NCBI GenBank assembly: GCA_946221385.1
Contig: CAMIGX010000005.1
Coordinates: 62,001-126,000 of the forward strand
Length of the DNA: 64,000 nt
Reading direction: 5' to 3'
Origin: an uncultured Propionimicrobium sp.
GTDB lineage: Bacteria; Actinomycetota; Actinomycetes; Propionibacteriales; Propionibacteriaceae
The notes beneath the pieces were generated by a model. It searched no databases. It was not told the origin of the DNA and saw only the letters and a list, made by a program, of their open reading frames with translations. Both the position numbers and the translations under genes were made by a program. Below, piece by piece: positions 1-8,834 of the stretch (its first letter is position 1; every line of letters starts with the position of its first letter).

Positions 1-3000
1 CCTGCGACGTTCGCTCGTAGCACGACGTCAATTGAGCCAGTCAAGAATCCGTTTAAGACCGTCGCACCTGCCGGCGAACTCGCTAACTGCTCCCCGTAGC
101 CGACCAGCACGTCATTCGGATCACGATATTGCGGCGCATCAATCAGCCTGGCCAACTCAGCCAATGTCGCCAGCTCAGCGCCGCCCATCGGCATTTCGAA
201 ATCGAATTCGGCGAGCTGATTAGCTTTGCCGAGCTCAGCTAGTGAAAGCCCGTCGGTCAACCCGCCCAGTGGAGTCGTCAAGACTTGCTCAAGACCACGG
301 GCCAGTGCTTGTGGGTCGATAGTCAACCCACCAGTCATCGACGCGACAGCGCAGCGGGCTAAGAGGCTCATCTGCAGCGCAGGCGAACCTGGATCGGTCT
401 GCTCCAAAATTTCGTGCACGATCGAGCCGAATTGCGTTCCGCCGGGCAAGCCCGCCAATGCTGAAGACAGCTCGCCGTCGAAGTCCACTGACTCGGGTCC
501 CGTCGTGGCTGACGGGTCAGTGATCATCATTTCAAGGGGCTCGTCTGTCTGGTCAGTCGGGTCAGCAGAGCTGGCCGCAGATGTCGCCGTCATCAGTTGG
601 CCGGGCGTTTCATGCAAGGCCGCGGTCAAACCGGAGTATGAGGTGCGCGTCCAAGATCGATCTATGACCCGAGTGAAACGGCGAGTGCTCAAATCGATGG
701 GACGCACAGCGGGCACGTAATCAAATTCTGTGGGTTCAGGGGCCGCAAGAACTTGGACAAATTCGATCGCTGAACGATCACAGTCACGCATGGGCGCGTC
801 GTTGGCATATGCCGCCTTCGGTGGACTACCCGCGGGTTGATCGTTGCGAAGCAGCCGGTGCATCGGTGCGCCTTGGGAATCTTTATTCGTCTGCATTTCC
901 CAAGCGATCAACAACGAGCGAGCGCGGGTGCAGGCGACGTAGGCTTCTCGGAGTTCTTCAGCGTCGTCTTCAGCCAAATAGTCTGCTCGACGCGGTGAGG
1001 TCGGATCTAAGTCAATGACTGGACGATGCTGCTGGTGGCCGACGACCAGCTCAGGATTGTCTGGGCGCCACACTTTCTCCGCCAACTCCGGGATCAAGAC
1101 GATTGGGTACTCCATGCCCTTGGCTTGATGGATCGTGGTGATCGTCACCGCATCGCGGTCAGTATCCAATTTTCGGACTCGTTCGCGGGATTCGCCAGAA
1201 CCGCTACGAGCGACCCGATCGGTCAACCAAGCGAACAATTCAGCCGGACTTCGATTGGCCTGACGCTGCGCTTGATTCAATACCTCGGCCAAATGCCGCA
1301 GATCGGTCAGCAATCGCTCGCCGCCAGATTGAGCGAGCAGTCTGCGATACATGTCTTGGGATGTCAGCAGCGACTCGAATACCGCCATCACCGAGAATTT
1401 CGACAGCAACCTGGATTGCTCGCGAAGACTGTTGAAGATCTGGCTCCATTCATCCTCGGTCAAGGTCGCCAAGCTTAAACTCGAATGCCCATAGAAGCTG
1501 GTCATGGCCGCGCGTCGAGCCGCTGAGACGCGTCCGGTAGTCAACGCTTCCAACAGATCGAGCCAATCTTGCGCTGCGGCGGACGCAAAAATTGAGTCCG
1601 ATCCTGTGAAGGTCGCAGCGATACCGGCTGAGCTCAGCTTGCACAGAATTTCCTGTCCACGACGGTTGGTATTGACCAAGACTGCGATGTCGCTCGCCCT
1701 AACCCGGCGGGTCCTCGGCTGGTTCGCAGCCGCGTCGGTGACGAGCTGGTACTTGCCGTCCAATAGTTCAGTGACGACATAGGTCAGGTCGTCTTGCAGA
1801 GCCTTGCGGGCCAATGTGATGAAACCATCCCCGATCATGGGAAGTTGGCGAATCTGTACGGCCTGGGACAGCGCAGAGCCGTCGCGCCAGATCCGTCCTG
1901 ACGGCTGTTTGGCGGTCACGGGATTCATCAGGATCGCTGAGCCGGGACTGCCTAAGCTCGCGCCAGCGAAGAGCTGACTTATACCGCTGACCACGGCCGG
2001 GTCGCTGCGGAAATTCGTGCCCATGGTCACGACTCGGTTGGCTGCTCGCTTAGCCAACAAATAGGTCTCGACGTCACCGCCGCGGAATCCATAGATCGCC
2101 TGCTTCGGGTCGCCGATTAAGACGACCGTGCTGCGGGAACCGAACGCCCGCCGCAAGATTTCCCATTGCGATGGGTCGGTGTCTTGAAACTCATCGACTA
2201 ACACTACGGGGAAACGGCGTGCCAATGCCGCAGCTGCCAGCTCCCCAGTATGGGGGTCTGACAAGGCATTTTGTAGCCGTTCGACCATGTCTGAATAGCC
2301 GTGCACGCCGATCCGGCGCTTTCGTGATTCGAATTCGGCACGAACTTGGGTCGCGAATGGATAGTCGCGGTGGTCATCAGGGATGATCTGCCAGCTAGGA
2401 AATTCGCACACCTGCTGGCCAATTGCGAGCGGACGAGCCAGCCAATTGTGTTCCCGGGTGGCGCTGGGCGAGCGGTAACCGCCGGCTGCCACGACGTCTT
2501 CAACGACCTCGTCAACTAGATCCCGAAGATCATCGACGAATTTGCTGGACGGATCGTGATCCGCCAAGCTACCCAGCTCAGCGAGCATCCGGGCACTGTA
2601 TTCGTGCAAAGTGGCGATGGTGGCCAAATCGATGTCACTGACCGCGCGCGCCAACCTGCCGATGACTTGATCGAGGTCAACTTCATCACACAAGAGCCGG
2701 TCCACAGCGTCGACGGGCAGGATGCCGTCGGTCTGGAACGCCCGCAGCGCTGCCGCGGAAGTTTCGAGCCGAGCGCGGACCTTAGAGCGCAACTCAGAGG
2801 CCGCCGCTCGGGTGAATGTGACGATCAGCAGTTCCTCAATGCGGTGCCCGGCTGCCACCAGCCGCGCGGCCAGCGCAGCGATCGCGAAGGTCTTGCCGGT
2901 GCCTGCGCTGGCCTCCAGCAAGGTCACGCCGACCGGCGGCAACGGCCCACATAGGTCGAACAGCTCCGCTTCGGGCAACCCGCTATCGCCGGTCAGCTTT

Positions 3001-3023
3001 CCTGGTGTGCGCGGGGTGATCAT
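1..3023 (-). CDS. recB: RecB subunit of RecBCD helicase-nuclease (3' end beyond window)
   Basis: The frame is open from an ATG at 3023 to the left edge, about 1007 codons, so the C-terminus is missing. Walker A ASAGTGKT lies at residues 38-45, preceded by LLE as in RecB rather than UvrD. A Walker B of the type VDEFQDTDP is near residue 275. Near residue 990 the sequence GFLTGSIDVVLR matches the start of the RecB-type nuclease domain; the DYK catalytic segment would lie just outside. RecB is the 3'-5' helicase and nuclease subunit that processes double-strand breaks and loads RecA. Its start overlaps the recC stop in an ATGA, so the two are translationally coupled; recD probably follows beyond the edge. 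The alternative, an AdnA/AdnB-type subunit, fits less well because the neighbour is RecC-like. Confidence 0.88.
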   Translation of the reverse strand, partial: MITPRTPGKLTGDSGLPEAELFDLCGPLPPVGVTLLEASAGTGKTFAIAALAARLVAAGHRIEELLIVTFTRAAASELRSKVRARLETSAAALRAFQTDGILPVDAVDRLLCDEVDLDQVIGRLARAVSDIDLATIATLHEYSARMLAELGSLADHDPSSKFVDDLRDLVDEVVEDVVAAGGYRSPSATREHNWLARPLAIGQQVCEFPSWQIIPDDHRDYPFATQVRAEFESRKRRIGVHGYSDMVERLQNALSDPHTGELAAAALARRFPVVLVDEFQDTDPSQWEILRRAFGSRSTVVLIGDPKQAIYGFRGGDVETYLLAKRAANRVVTMGTNFRSDPAVVSGISQLFAGASLGSPGSAILMNPVTAKQPSGRIWRDGSALSQAVQIRQLPMIGDGFITLARKALQDDLTYVVTELLDGKYQLVTDAAANQPRTRRVRASDIAVLVNTNRRGQEILCKLSSAGIAATFTGSDSIFASAAAQDWLDLLEALTTGRVSAARRAAMTSFYGHSSLSLATLTEDEWSQIFNSLREQSRLLSKFSVMAVFESLLTSQDMYRRLLAQSGGERLLTDLRHLAEVLNQAQRQANRSPAELFAWLTDRVARSGSGESRERVRKLDTDRDAVTITTIHQAKGMEYPIVLIPELAEKVWRPDNPELVVGHQQHRPVIDLDPTSPRRADYLAEDDAEELREAYVACTRARSLLIAWEMQTNKDSQGAPMHRLLRNDQPAGSPPKAAYANDAPMRDCDRSAIEFVQVLAAPEPTEFDYVPAVRPIDLSTRRFTRVIDRSWTRTSYSGLTAALHETPGQLMTATSAASSADPTDQTDEPLEMMITDPSATTGPESVDFDGELSSALAGLPGGTQFGSIVHEILEQTDPGSPALQMSLLARCAVASMTGGLTIDPQALARGLEQVLTTPLGGLTDGLSLAELGKANQLAEFDFEMPMGGAELATLAELARLIDAPQYRDPNDVLVGYGEQLASSPAGATVLNGFLTGSIDVVLRANVA

Positions 3024-6000
3024 GGCAGTCGCCTTTCGTGCGCATTCATCGGGTCGAATAGCCAGCGAGACAGCTGTACGAAACGACTCGCCACCCGACC
3101 TGATTGGTAGGGCAGTGGATCGTCATCCAAGCTCGGGACCCCGAAAAGATCGTCCGGCTCGATGAAGAAATGCCGCCAATATGGATCCTCATGATCGCCT
3201 GGGATTTCATTGGTTGAGCTGCCGCGCCAGGCAGAGCGCACATTTCGATCTTGCCAAGGGCTCGGCGGATCAGTCTGGACTCGAGCAGTACGCACTGGCA
3301 GCGGCACGACACGGTGCTTGGCTGCGTGTCGCAATTGCACGATCTCGCTTAATAGCCGGGTTGCCAGGTCGGCATCAGGGCAGCGCATCGCAAAATCGCT
3401 GCGGGCTACCAGCAATCCATTGACGGACCCCTGTGGTCGGCTGGCTGCAGCCATCAACAGTTCTAGCCACAGCTGGATGCGTCGGTTTTCGTTGGCGCTT
3501 CCGGCCGTGTAGTGCACGATCTGGTCGTCCCAGCTGCGGACCCGCGCAGTGAGACGTACCGGCCCGCTAGCCAGATCAAGCTCGACGACGCAGTCCACGT
3601 CCTCGAGTTGGCCGCTGCGCGCCTGTTGCAGCCGCTGATAAATAGCGGTGGCGTCTTGGTTCTTGGCCGTCAACAGTTGCCAGCTAGCTTGATTGCGGAG
3701 CACTCGACCTCGGCCCAGTTCTAAGGAGATCGCGTCTTGCGGACTTGCCCCGGTGAGCAGATCTTCTAGCATCGCGTCGGTCATCGCGTATTGATCTAGC
3801 GCAGACTGTTGCAAGGGTAGCGACTCTCGCTCTACTGCCAGATCGCCGCGCAGATAAAGACCTTGTACATCGCGCAGCAAGAATCGTGCCGGGTTACGCA
3901 GGAAATCAGCCAATTGCGCCACGGTCAGCTCTTCGTCCCACGGCTGCTCCGGGAAACGCCATTGCCAAGGTGATGACTGGCCTGACTTGGCAGGCTGAGG
4001 GTCGCTTAGTTGAATCGCGCCGGCAAGTGCCTTGTCATCGAAACTGAACGGACGACCAGCGATTTCGCTAGTGAAGTTTGACCAGCTGTGCGCCTGTAGG
4101 CCGTGCCGCCTGATGATGGCGTCGTCAGGATCTGCGGCCGCATCATCGCTGACGCTTCGGCCCAGCGCCGTCATGAGATCGAGTACTGCCACTGGCTCGG
4201 GAAGTCGCGCATTGGTTCGTTCATCTGCGCCTTGTGAAATGACGATGAATGCATCCTGGGCAGCTAGCATCGCGTCCAGGAATTGTTGGCGTGAAGCCAG
4301 TCTGCGCTGGTCATTGCCTCGCCCGCCCAGCAGATCGTCACCGACCTTCGCAAACCGAGTGGGGAAAATGTCGTCATCGACGCCCAGCAGCACGATCACT
4401 CGGTGTTCGACTGCTTGTAGTTCACCAAGCGCGCCGACCAACATCGTGCCGTTGCCGAAGTTGGGCCGCCCGACAGCTCGTGGTGCCCACTGCTCAAACA
4501 TGGCGAGCACTTCGGCCGCGCTCAACTCGACCCCCGGTCGGCGAAATGTTTCCGGTTCATGGTCGTTGCCTTGGCCGTCAGGGGGATTCGTGGGATCCAC
4601 ATCAACGTCAACGAGCCATCCATCGAGGTCATCCAGAGCATCGATTTCGCCCAGCACAGCATCCACGTCAGCTCTTGACATATTCAGCAGGCTGGTCGTT
4701 TCCCAATCCGCGAGCACGCCCAAGGCCTGTTGCATTTGCCATTGCGATGCGCTGTCGACGGCTGTCAGATCCGCCAGCATTGCGCGCAGCCGAGCAGCCC
4801 ACACAGCAGCCGTAGCTGGCTGCTCAAATTCCAGCAGATGGCTACGAATTCTCGAGACGACCTCGGCTAATGAACCAACTCGATGCATGTCATCAGAGCG
4901 CACCGAATCAATCGGTACCGTGCCGCCAACCATCGCAGCCGATGAACTATCTAGCACCAAGCCAAGCAACATTCGTTCGATGCTTTGCCACCAGGTGCCG
5001 TCAGAGTGGCTGACCCCGAAGCTACGCCGATGTTTCGCGTCAATGCCCCATGAAGCATTAGCTCTGTCAAGCAGCGCGGCCAGCTCGTCTACGTCATCGT
5101 TACGCAATGCGAATCTGCGCAGGACCGCGGGCTGAGAGATGAGTTCAATAAGGTCGCTAGTGAAGGCTCTCGAATCTGGCAACGCCAGCAAGCGGCGAAC
5201 CAAATCCAAGATTGGATTGTCAATCAGCGTGGAGCTTCCAGACAGCTGAGCGCGCAAGGTCTGCCCCGGATGCTGGACGACCTCGGCGGGCGCGAAGCAA
5301 GCCCTCAAATGTGCGCTGTAACGGTCTAACTGCGGGCTCAAAATGAGAACCTCGCGAGGTTGCAGATCTTGCTTGTCCTGGAAGATTCCAGTCAGCACCT
5401 CACGCAGCACCTCGACTTGCCGTTCGGGCCCATGACTCAAATGGATTTGCACGCTGCCGTCGGCGCGATAACGTCCGGCCGGAGCTCGGTCCGCGCGCAC
5501 GTCAGCCTGCATTTTCTGCAGGCTGGTCTGGCCGGCGGGCGGGTCGATATGTAGCGTCGCAGCGTCGGTCGCATAGCGGCTGAGCAGAATGGATTGCGCA
5601 GCGCCTACTTCGCCCGGCCTCTGGGAGGTGAATCCGCCGCCCGCTAGTCGGCGAGTCTCCACGGGCAGCCCTAGCTGCCAGCGGCGCAGCCCAGCGCGGA
5701 TGGTCAGCGCGAACAGCAGCTCGGCGTCGAGTTGACTATTGCGGCTCACCGTTAACGCAAACATCCGTCCAGGACGAGTCCAAGGTTGGGTGAACAGGGC
5801 GTCATAGAGCTGGTAATGCCTGCTCAGTGGATCGGGGATGCGGATGGAGTCTCTCAATTCGCGCCAAAGCTTGGCCTGCCATTGCTGATCGGGGGCTAGC
5901 GGTGATCCGTCCGGACCAACATCGCGACCCTCACGCCATGCGTCGATCAGCTCCGGGCAATGCTCCCAATAGCCGCGGTAGAGCGTACTAATCCGGCGTG

Positions 6001-6553
6001 CCGTGACCGCCCGTCGGTTTTTTTCATGTCCAGTCGTCGGTGATGCCGAGCAGCCGTCCAGATGGTGAGCTAGCGGCTCAAACCAAGGCTCAGCTTTGAC
6101 CGCGTCGAGCGCTTTGATAATGGCGACAGTCAAATCTCTGGGACGCCACGGGTCAAGGTGGGGACTGATATCGAGATATTCCTGCGCCAAATCGCGCCGC
6201 AGTGCGGGCAGCGTGGTGAATTCAATGCCTGCGCAAATGCCTTGCAGCTCGCGGCTGGCCAAAAACTGCGACAGCGCGCGTTGGTGTCCCGCGCTGGGCA
6301 CGATGACGGTGTCTAGCACGAACGGATCGGTGTGCTGGATCGCCAATTGCTCAGCAACTCGCTCGCACATCTCGCGCCAGGACGGCAGCGTCTCCAAGAG
6401 CACCTCGCCAGGCTGCTGATCATCGATTTCAGCGAATGGCTCATCGACAGGTGAGAAAACGACACTCTCGATGACGCCATAGCGAGTCGAGCGCGCCAAG
6501 CTAGCGCGCTGCGCTATTAGGTGGGCTCGGCCATCGCCTTGTTGGTCGGTCAT
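3020..6553 (-). CDS. recC: RecC subunit of RecBCD (exodeoxyribonuclease V gamma)
   Basis: A protein of about 1177 residues, close to the usual RecC length (about 1120). The diagnostic segment between the two inactive helicase lobes is visible around residue 370 as IHLSHGPERQVEVL, followed by a block on planning the break (PREVLILSPQLDRYS). No Walker A is present, as expected for RecC, which has lost ATPase function and recognises Chi while splitting the duplex. The gene overlaps recB by four bases (ATGA). I prefer the ATG at 6553, preceded by a weak GAAAAGAG; an in-frame ATG at 6574 would add seven residues but has no visible ribosome site. A DNA-damage-type promoter lies upstream at 6611-6633. 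Confidence 0.87.
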   Translation of the reverse strand: MTDQQGDGRAHLIAQRASLARSTRYGVIESVVFSPVDEPFAEIDDQQPGEVLLETLPSWREMCERVAEQLAIQHTDPFVLDTVIVPSAGHQRALSQFLASRELQGICAGIEFTTLPALRRDLAQEYLDISPHLDPWRPRDLTVAIIKALDAVKAEPWFEPLAHHLDGCSASPTTGHEKNRRAVTARRISTLYRGYWEHCPELIDAWREGRDVGPDGSPLAPDQQWQAKLWRELRDSIRIPDPLSRHYQLYDALFTQPWTRPGRMFALTVSRNSQLDAELLFALTIRAGLRRWQLGLPVETRRLAGGGFTSQRPGEVGAAQSILLSRYATDAATLHIDPPAGQTSLQKMQADVRADRAPAGRYRADGSVQIHLSHGPERQVEVLREVLTGIFQDKQDLQPREVLILSPQLDRYSAHLRACFAPAEVVQHPGQTLRAQLSGSSTLIDNPILDLVRRLLALPDSRAFTSDLIELISQPAVLRRFALRNDDVDELAALLDRANASWGIDAKHRRSFGVSHSDGTWWQSIERMLLGLVLDSSSAAMVGGTVPIDSVRSDDMHRVGSLAEVVSRIRSHLLEFEQPATAAVWAARLRAMLADLTAVDSASQWQMQQALGVLADWETTSLLNMSRADVDAVLGEIDALDDLDGWLVDVDVDPTNPPDGQGNDHEPETFRRPGVELSAAEVLAMFEQWAPRAVGRPNFGNGTMLVGALGELQAVEHRVIVLLGVDDDIFPTRFAKVGDDLLGGRGNDQRRLASRQQFLDAMLAAQDAFIVISQGADERTNARLPEPVAVLDLMTALGRSVSDDAAADPDDAIIRRHGLQAHSWSNFTSEIAGRPFSFDDKALAGAIQLSDPQPAKSGQSSPWQWRFPEQPWDEELTVAQLADFLRNPARFLLRDVQGLYLRGDLAVERESLPLQQSALDQYAMTDAMLEDLLTGASPQDAISLELGRGRVLRNQASWQLLTAKNQDATAIYQRLQQARSGQLEDVDCVVELDLASGPVRLTARVRSWDDQIVHYTAGSANENRRIQLWLELLMAAASRPQGSVNGLLVARSDFAMRCPDADLATRLLSEIVQLRHAAKHRVVPLPVRTARVQTDPPSPWQDRNVRSAWRGSSTNEIPGDHEDPYWRHFFIEPDDLFGVPSLDDDPLPYQSGRVASRFVQLSRWLFDPMNAHERRLP

Positions 6554-6610
6554 GGGCACTCTTTTCACCACCATCGATCAGTTTCGCGAATATTTCTAGA
6601 ACCGAAACTC

Positions 6611-6633
6611 AGCCTAGAACCCAGCTCTGACAA
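6611..6633 (-). promoter_or_regulatory. PafBC/RecA-NDp-like promoter of recC-recB
   Basis: On the minus strand TTGTCAGAG (6633-6625) is followed by exactly 8 bases and TAGGCT (6616-6611). This matches the actinobacterial DNA-damage promoter TTGTCRGTG-N8-TANNNT with one mismatch. Transcription would begin near 6604, giving a leader of 30-50 bases before recC. Promoter use is inferred; the motif is seen directly. Confidence 0.75.
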
Positions 6634-6691
6634 AAACTTTCAGCACGCTATTTGCCCTAGTCACCGACCCGTGCAGGTTTTTGTCAGAGCT
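6623..6691. repeat. Perfect 15-bp inverted repeat carrying two divergent -35 elements
   Basis: AGCTCTGACAAAAAC at 6623-6637 is repeated in exact inverted form at 6677-6691, with 39 bases between the arms. Each arm contains the TTGTCAGAG box of one of two divergent promoters, so the repeat is explained by paired activator sites for recC and uvrD2. An additional small palindrome (AGAGCT-C-AGCTCT) lies at 6686-6698. Confidence 0.85.
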
Positions 6692-6703
6692 CAGCTCTAG
6701 GGT
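6681..6703 (+). promoter_or_regulatory. PafBC/RecA-NDp-like promoter of uvrD2
   Basis: TTGTCAGAG (6681-6689), an 8-base spacer and TAGGGT (6698-6703) match TTGTCRGTG-N8-TANNNT with one mismatch. The -10 ends 7 bases before the ATG at 6711, so the transcript would be leaderless and would start at or next to the start codon. Confidence 0.78.
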
Positions 6704-6710
6704 TTTGGGC

Positions 6711-8834
6711 ATGGACACCAATGCGGTCGTGACGCCGAGCCAAGATCCAGCACAGATCTTGGCTGGCCTCAATGCCGAGCAGCGTGCCGTGGCCACCAGC
6801 TTCGGCGCGCCAGTCGTCGTGCTCGCTGGCGCGGGCACCGGCAAGACGCGGGCGATCACGCACCGTATCGCCTATGGTGTGACGACCGGCGTGCAGCAAG
6901 CTAATGCGAGCCTTGCGGTGACCTTCACCCAACGCGCGGCCGGCGAATTGCGGGAGCGGCTTGCCAACCTTGGCGTGCACGGCGTCCAAGCACGTACTTT
7001 TCACTCGGCGGCGTTGCGACAATTGCGATATTTCTGGCCGCAGGCATATGCCGAACCGTTGCCGGAGGTCTTGGGCAGGAATTTAGGCTTGGTGGCTGCC
7101 GCAGCACGAAAACAAGGTTTAGGTGACGAGCCTGGGCGGCTGCGGGATCTGGCCAGCGAGATCAGTTGGGCGAAGGTCAGCAATGTTGGCCCCGAAGATT
7201 ATCTCGATTTGGCCGTCAGCCATGGCCGCGCCGTCAGCGGCCTCGACGTCGAACAAGTGGCGCGCGTCATGCACAGCTATGAGCAGATCAAACGCAGCCG
7301 TGAGGTCATCGATTACGACGACATCTTGTTGTGCAATGTCGCATTGCTGCATCAATTCCCTGCGATCGCCGAACGCATCCGGCAGACCTATCGACATTTC
7401 ACCGTCGACGAATTTCAGGATCTCAGCCCGCTGCAGTGGTCTTTGTTGCAGGCCTGGGTGGATGGACGGCCAGATCTGTGCGTCGTCGGGGATCCGTTGC
7501 AGGCAATTCACGGATTTGCGGGGGCAGATCCCAAATTCCTTCTTGAGCTGACCGAAGCCAGCGGCAATACCGTCTTGGAGCTGACCCAAAACTATCGCTC
7601 CTCACCGCAGATTCTGCACGCTGCCAACGCCATCGTCAGTCTTCCGCATCTACAGGCCGGGATGGGTGCGCGTGGACTTCGCACCAATCGGACAGCAGGT
7701 CCGAAAGCCGTGTTAGTCGCCAGCGACGACGAGCAGTCCGAAGCACAGCAGGTGGCCGAATGGCTAACCGAACTCCACACCAAGCATGACGTCGCCTGGC
7801 AGCAGATGGCCGTGCTTTATCGCGTACATGCACGTTCGGCAGCATTCGAAGCTGAGCTGGCGGATCGGCAAATTCCCTATCAGGTTCGCGACGCCGAGGG
7901 CTTCTTTGAGCGTGGCGAGATCCGTCGGGCATTGGTTGAATTCCAAAAGCAAAATGACGATGACGATCAGCAGGCAGCCTCGATCATGGCGACGGTCAAA
8001 CAGTTAGTTAGCACCCTTGGATGGTCACAGCAGCCACCAGAGGCAGTTGGCCAGCAGCGTCAGATCTGGGAATCATTGGACGTCCTAGTCGGGCTGGTCG
8101 GCCAGCTGTTGGATGATGGAGCGACGAGTTGGTCAGCGATCAATGCGCAATTGGCTACTCGGGCAGCTCAGCAGCAGGCTCCCGTCGGAAGTGGCGTTAC
8201 GCTCACCACGATGCACGCGGCGAAAGGATTGGAGTGGCAGGCAGTTGCTGTCACTGGGGTTCAAGAAGGTGGCTTGCCATTCGTGTTGGCTGATTCGCCG
8301 GCCGAACTGGACGAGGAACGTCGGCTGCTCTACGTCGCGATGACCAGGCCGAAGCAGTGGCTACGGATTTCTTGGAACGCCTCGCGCACCGCAGGCAAGG
8401 CGGGCCGGTCACGCTTCTTGGCGCCGCTGTTCCAGCCGTCGCTGAGCGCGCACCTCGACATCTCAGCTGTCTCCAGCACTGCGCCGAACAGGTCAGCAAA
8501 GAAGCCAGCGCGCAAACAGATCGGCAATTGTTTCGTTTGCGGAGAAATGTTGATTGATGCCGCTGATCGAAAACTGGGCCACCATAGCTATTGCCCTGCC
8601 GAGCTCGACGAAAGTCTTTTCGCTCAGTTGCGCGCCTGGCGATTGCAAGCTGCCGCTGAAGCTAGCGCGCCAGCCTTCGTCATCTTCACTGACGCCACCT
8701 TGCAGGCGATCGCAGAACGCAAGCCAACCGACGAAGTTGAGCTGCTGCAGGTGCCTGGGGTTGGCCGGGTCAAGATGGAACGCTATGGCCGTCAAGTTTT
8801 AGAGATCTTGCGTGCCAATGACGTCACTGACTAA
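6711..8834 (+). CDS. uvrD2: UvrD2-type superfamily I DNA helicase with zinc knuckle and HRDC domain
   Basis: A 707-residue SF1A helicase. Walker A AGAGTGKT is at residues 39-46; DEFQD (motif II), NYRSS (motif IV), HAAKGLEW (motif V) and LLYVAMTR (motif VI) follow in order. After the helicase core comes a cysteine motif (CFVCGE then HHSYC), then a C-terminal HRDC domain ending in LLQVPGVGRVKMERYG. This architecture is that of mycobacterial UvrD2, a 3'-5' helicase of DNA repair and replication. The start is placed at ATG 6711 because the upstream promoter -10 ends at 6703; a longer reading from TTG 6681 would begin inside the -35 box and is rejected. The 3' end overlaps the convergent gene by four bases. 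Confidence 0.92.
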   Translation: MDTNAVVTPSQDPAQILAGLNAEQRAVATSFGAPVVVLAGAGTGKTRAITHRIAYGVTTGVQQANASLAVTFTQRAAGELRERLANLGVHGVQARTFHSAALRQLRYFWPQAYAEPLPEVLGRNLGLVAAAARKQGLGDEPGRLRDLASEISWAKVSNVGPEDYLDLAVSHGRAVSGLDVEQVARVMHSYEQIKRSREVIDYDDILLCNVALLHQFPAIAERIRQTYRHFTVDEFQDLSPLQWSLLQAWVDGRPDLCVVGDPLQAIHGFAGADPKFLLELTEASGNTVLELTQNYRSSPQILHAANAIVSLPHLQAGMGARGLRTNRTAGPKAVLVASDDEQSEAQQVAEWLTELHTKHDVAWQQMAVLYRVHARSAAFEAELADRQIPYQVRDAEGFFERGEIRRALVEFQKQNDDDDQQAASIMATVKQLVSTLGWSQQPPEAVGQQRQIWESLDVLVGLVGQLLDDGATSWSAINAQLATRAAQQQAPVGSGVTLTTMHAAKGLEWQAVAVTGVQEGGLPFVLADSPAELDEERRLLYVAMTRPKQWLRISWNASRTAGKAGRSRFLAPLFQPSLSAHLDISAVSSTAPNRSAKKPARKQIGNCFVCGEMLIDAADRKLGHHSYCPAELDESLFAQLRAWRLQAAAEASAPAFVIFTDATLQAIAERKPTDEVELLQVPGVGRVKMERYGRQVLEILRANDVTD

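Noticed and set aside
4032..5135. A 367-codon open frame on the plus strand
   Set aside because: It is antisense to recC, has a Ser/Arg/Ala-rich composition typical of shadow frames and no family resemblance.
1..6553. Assignment of the left genes as AdnA and AdnB
   Set aside because: The P-loop context LLEASAGTGKT and a partner without any Walker A but with RecC motifs fit RecBC better.
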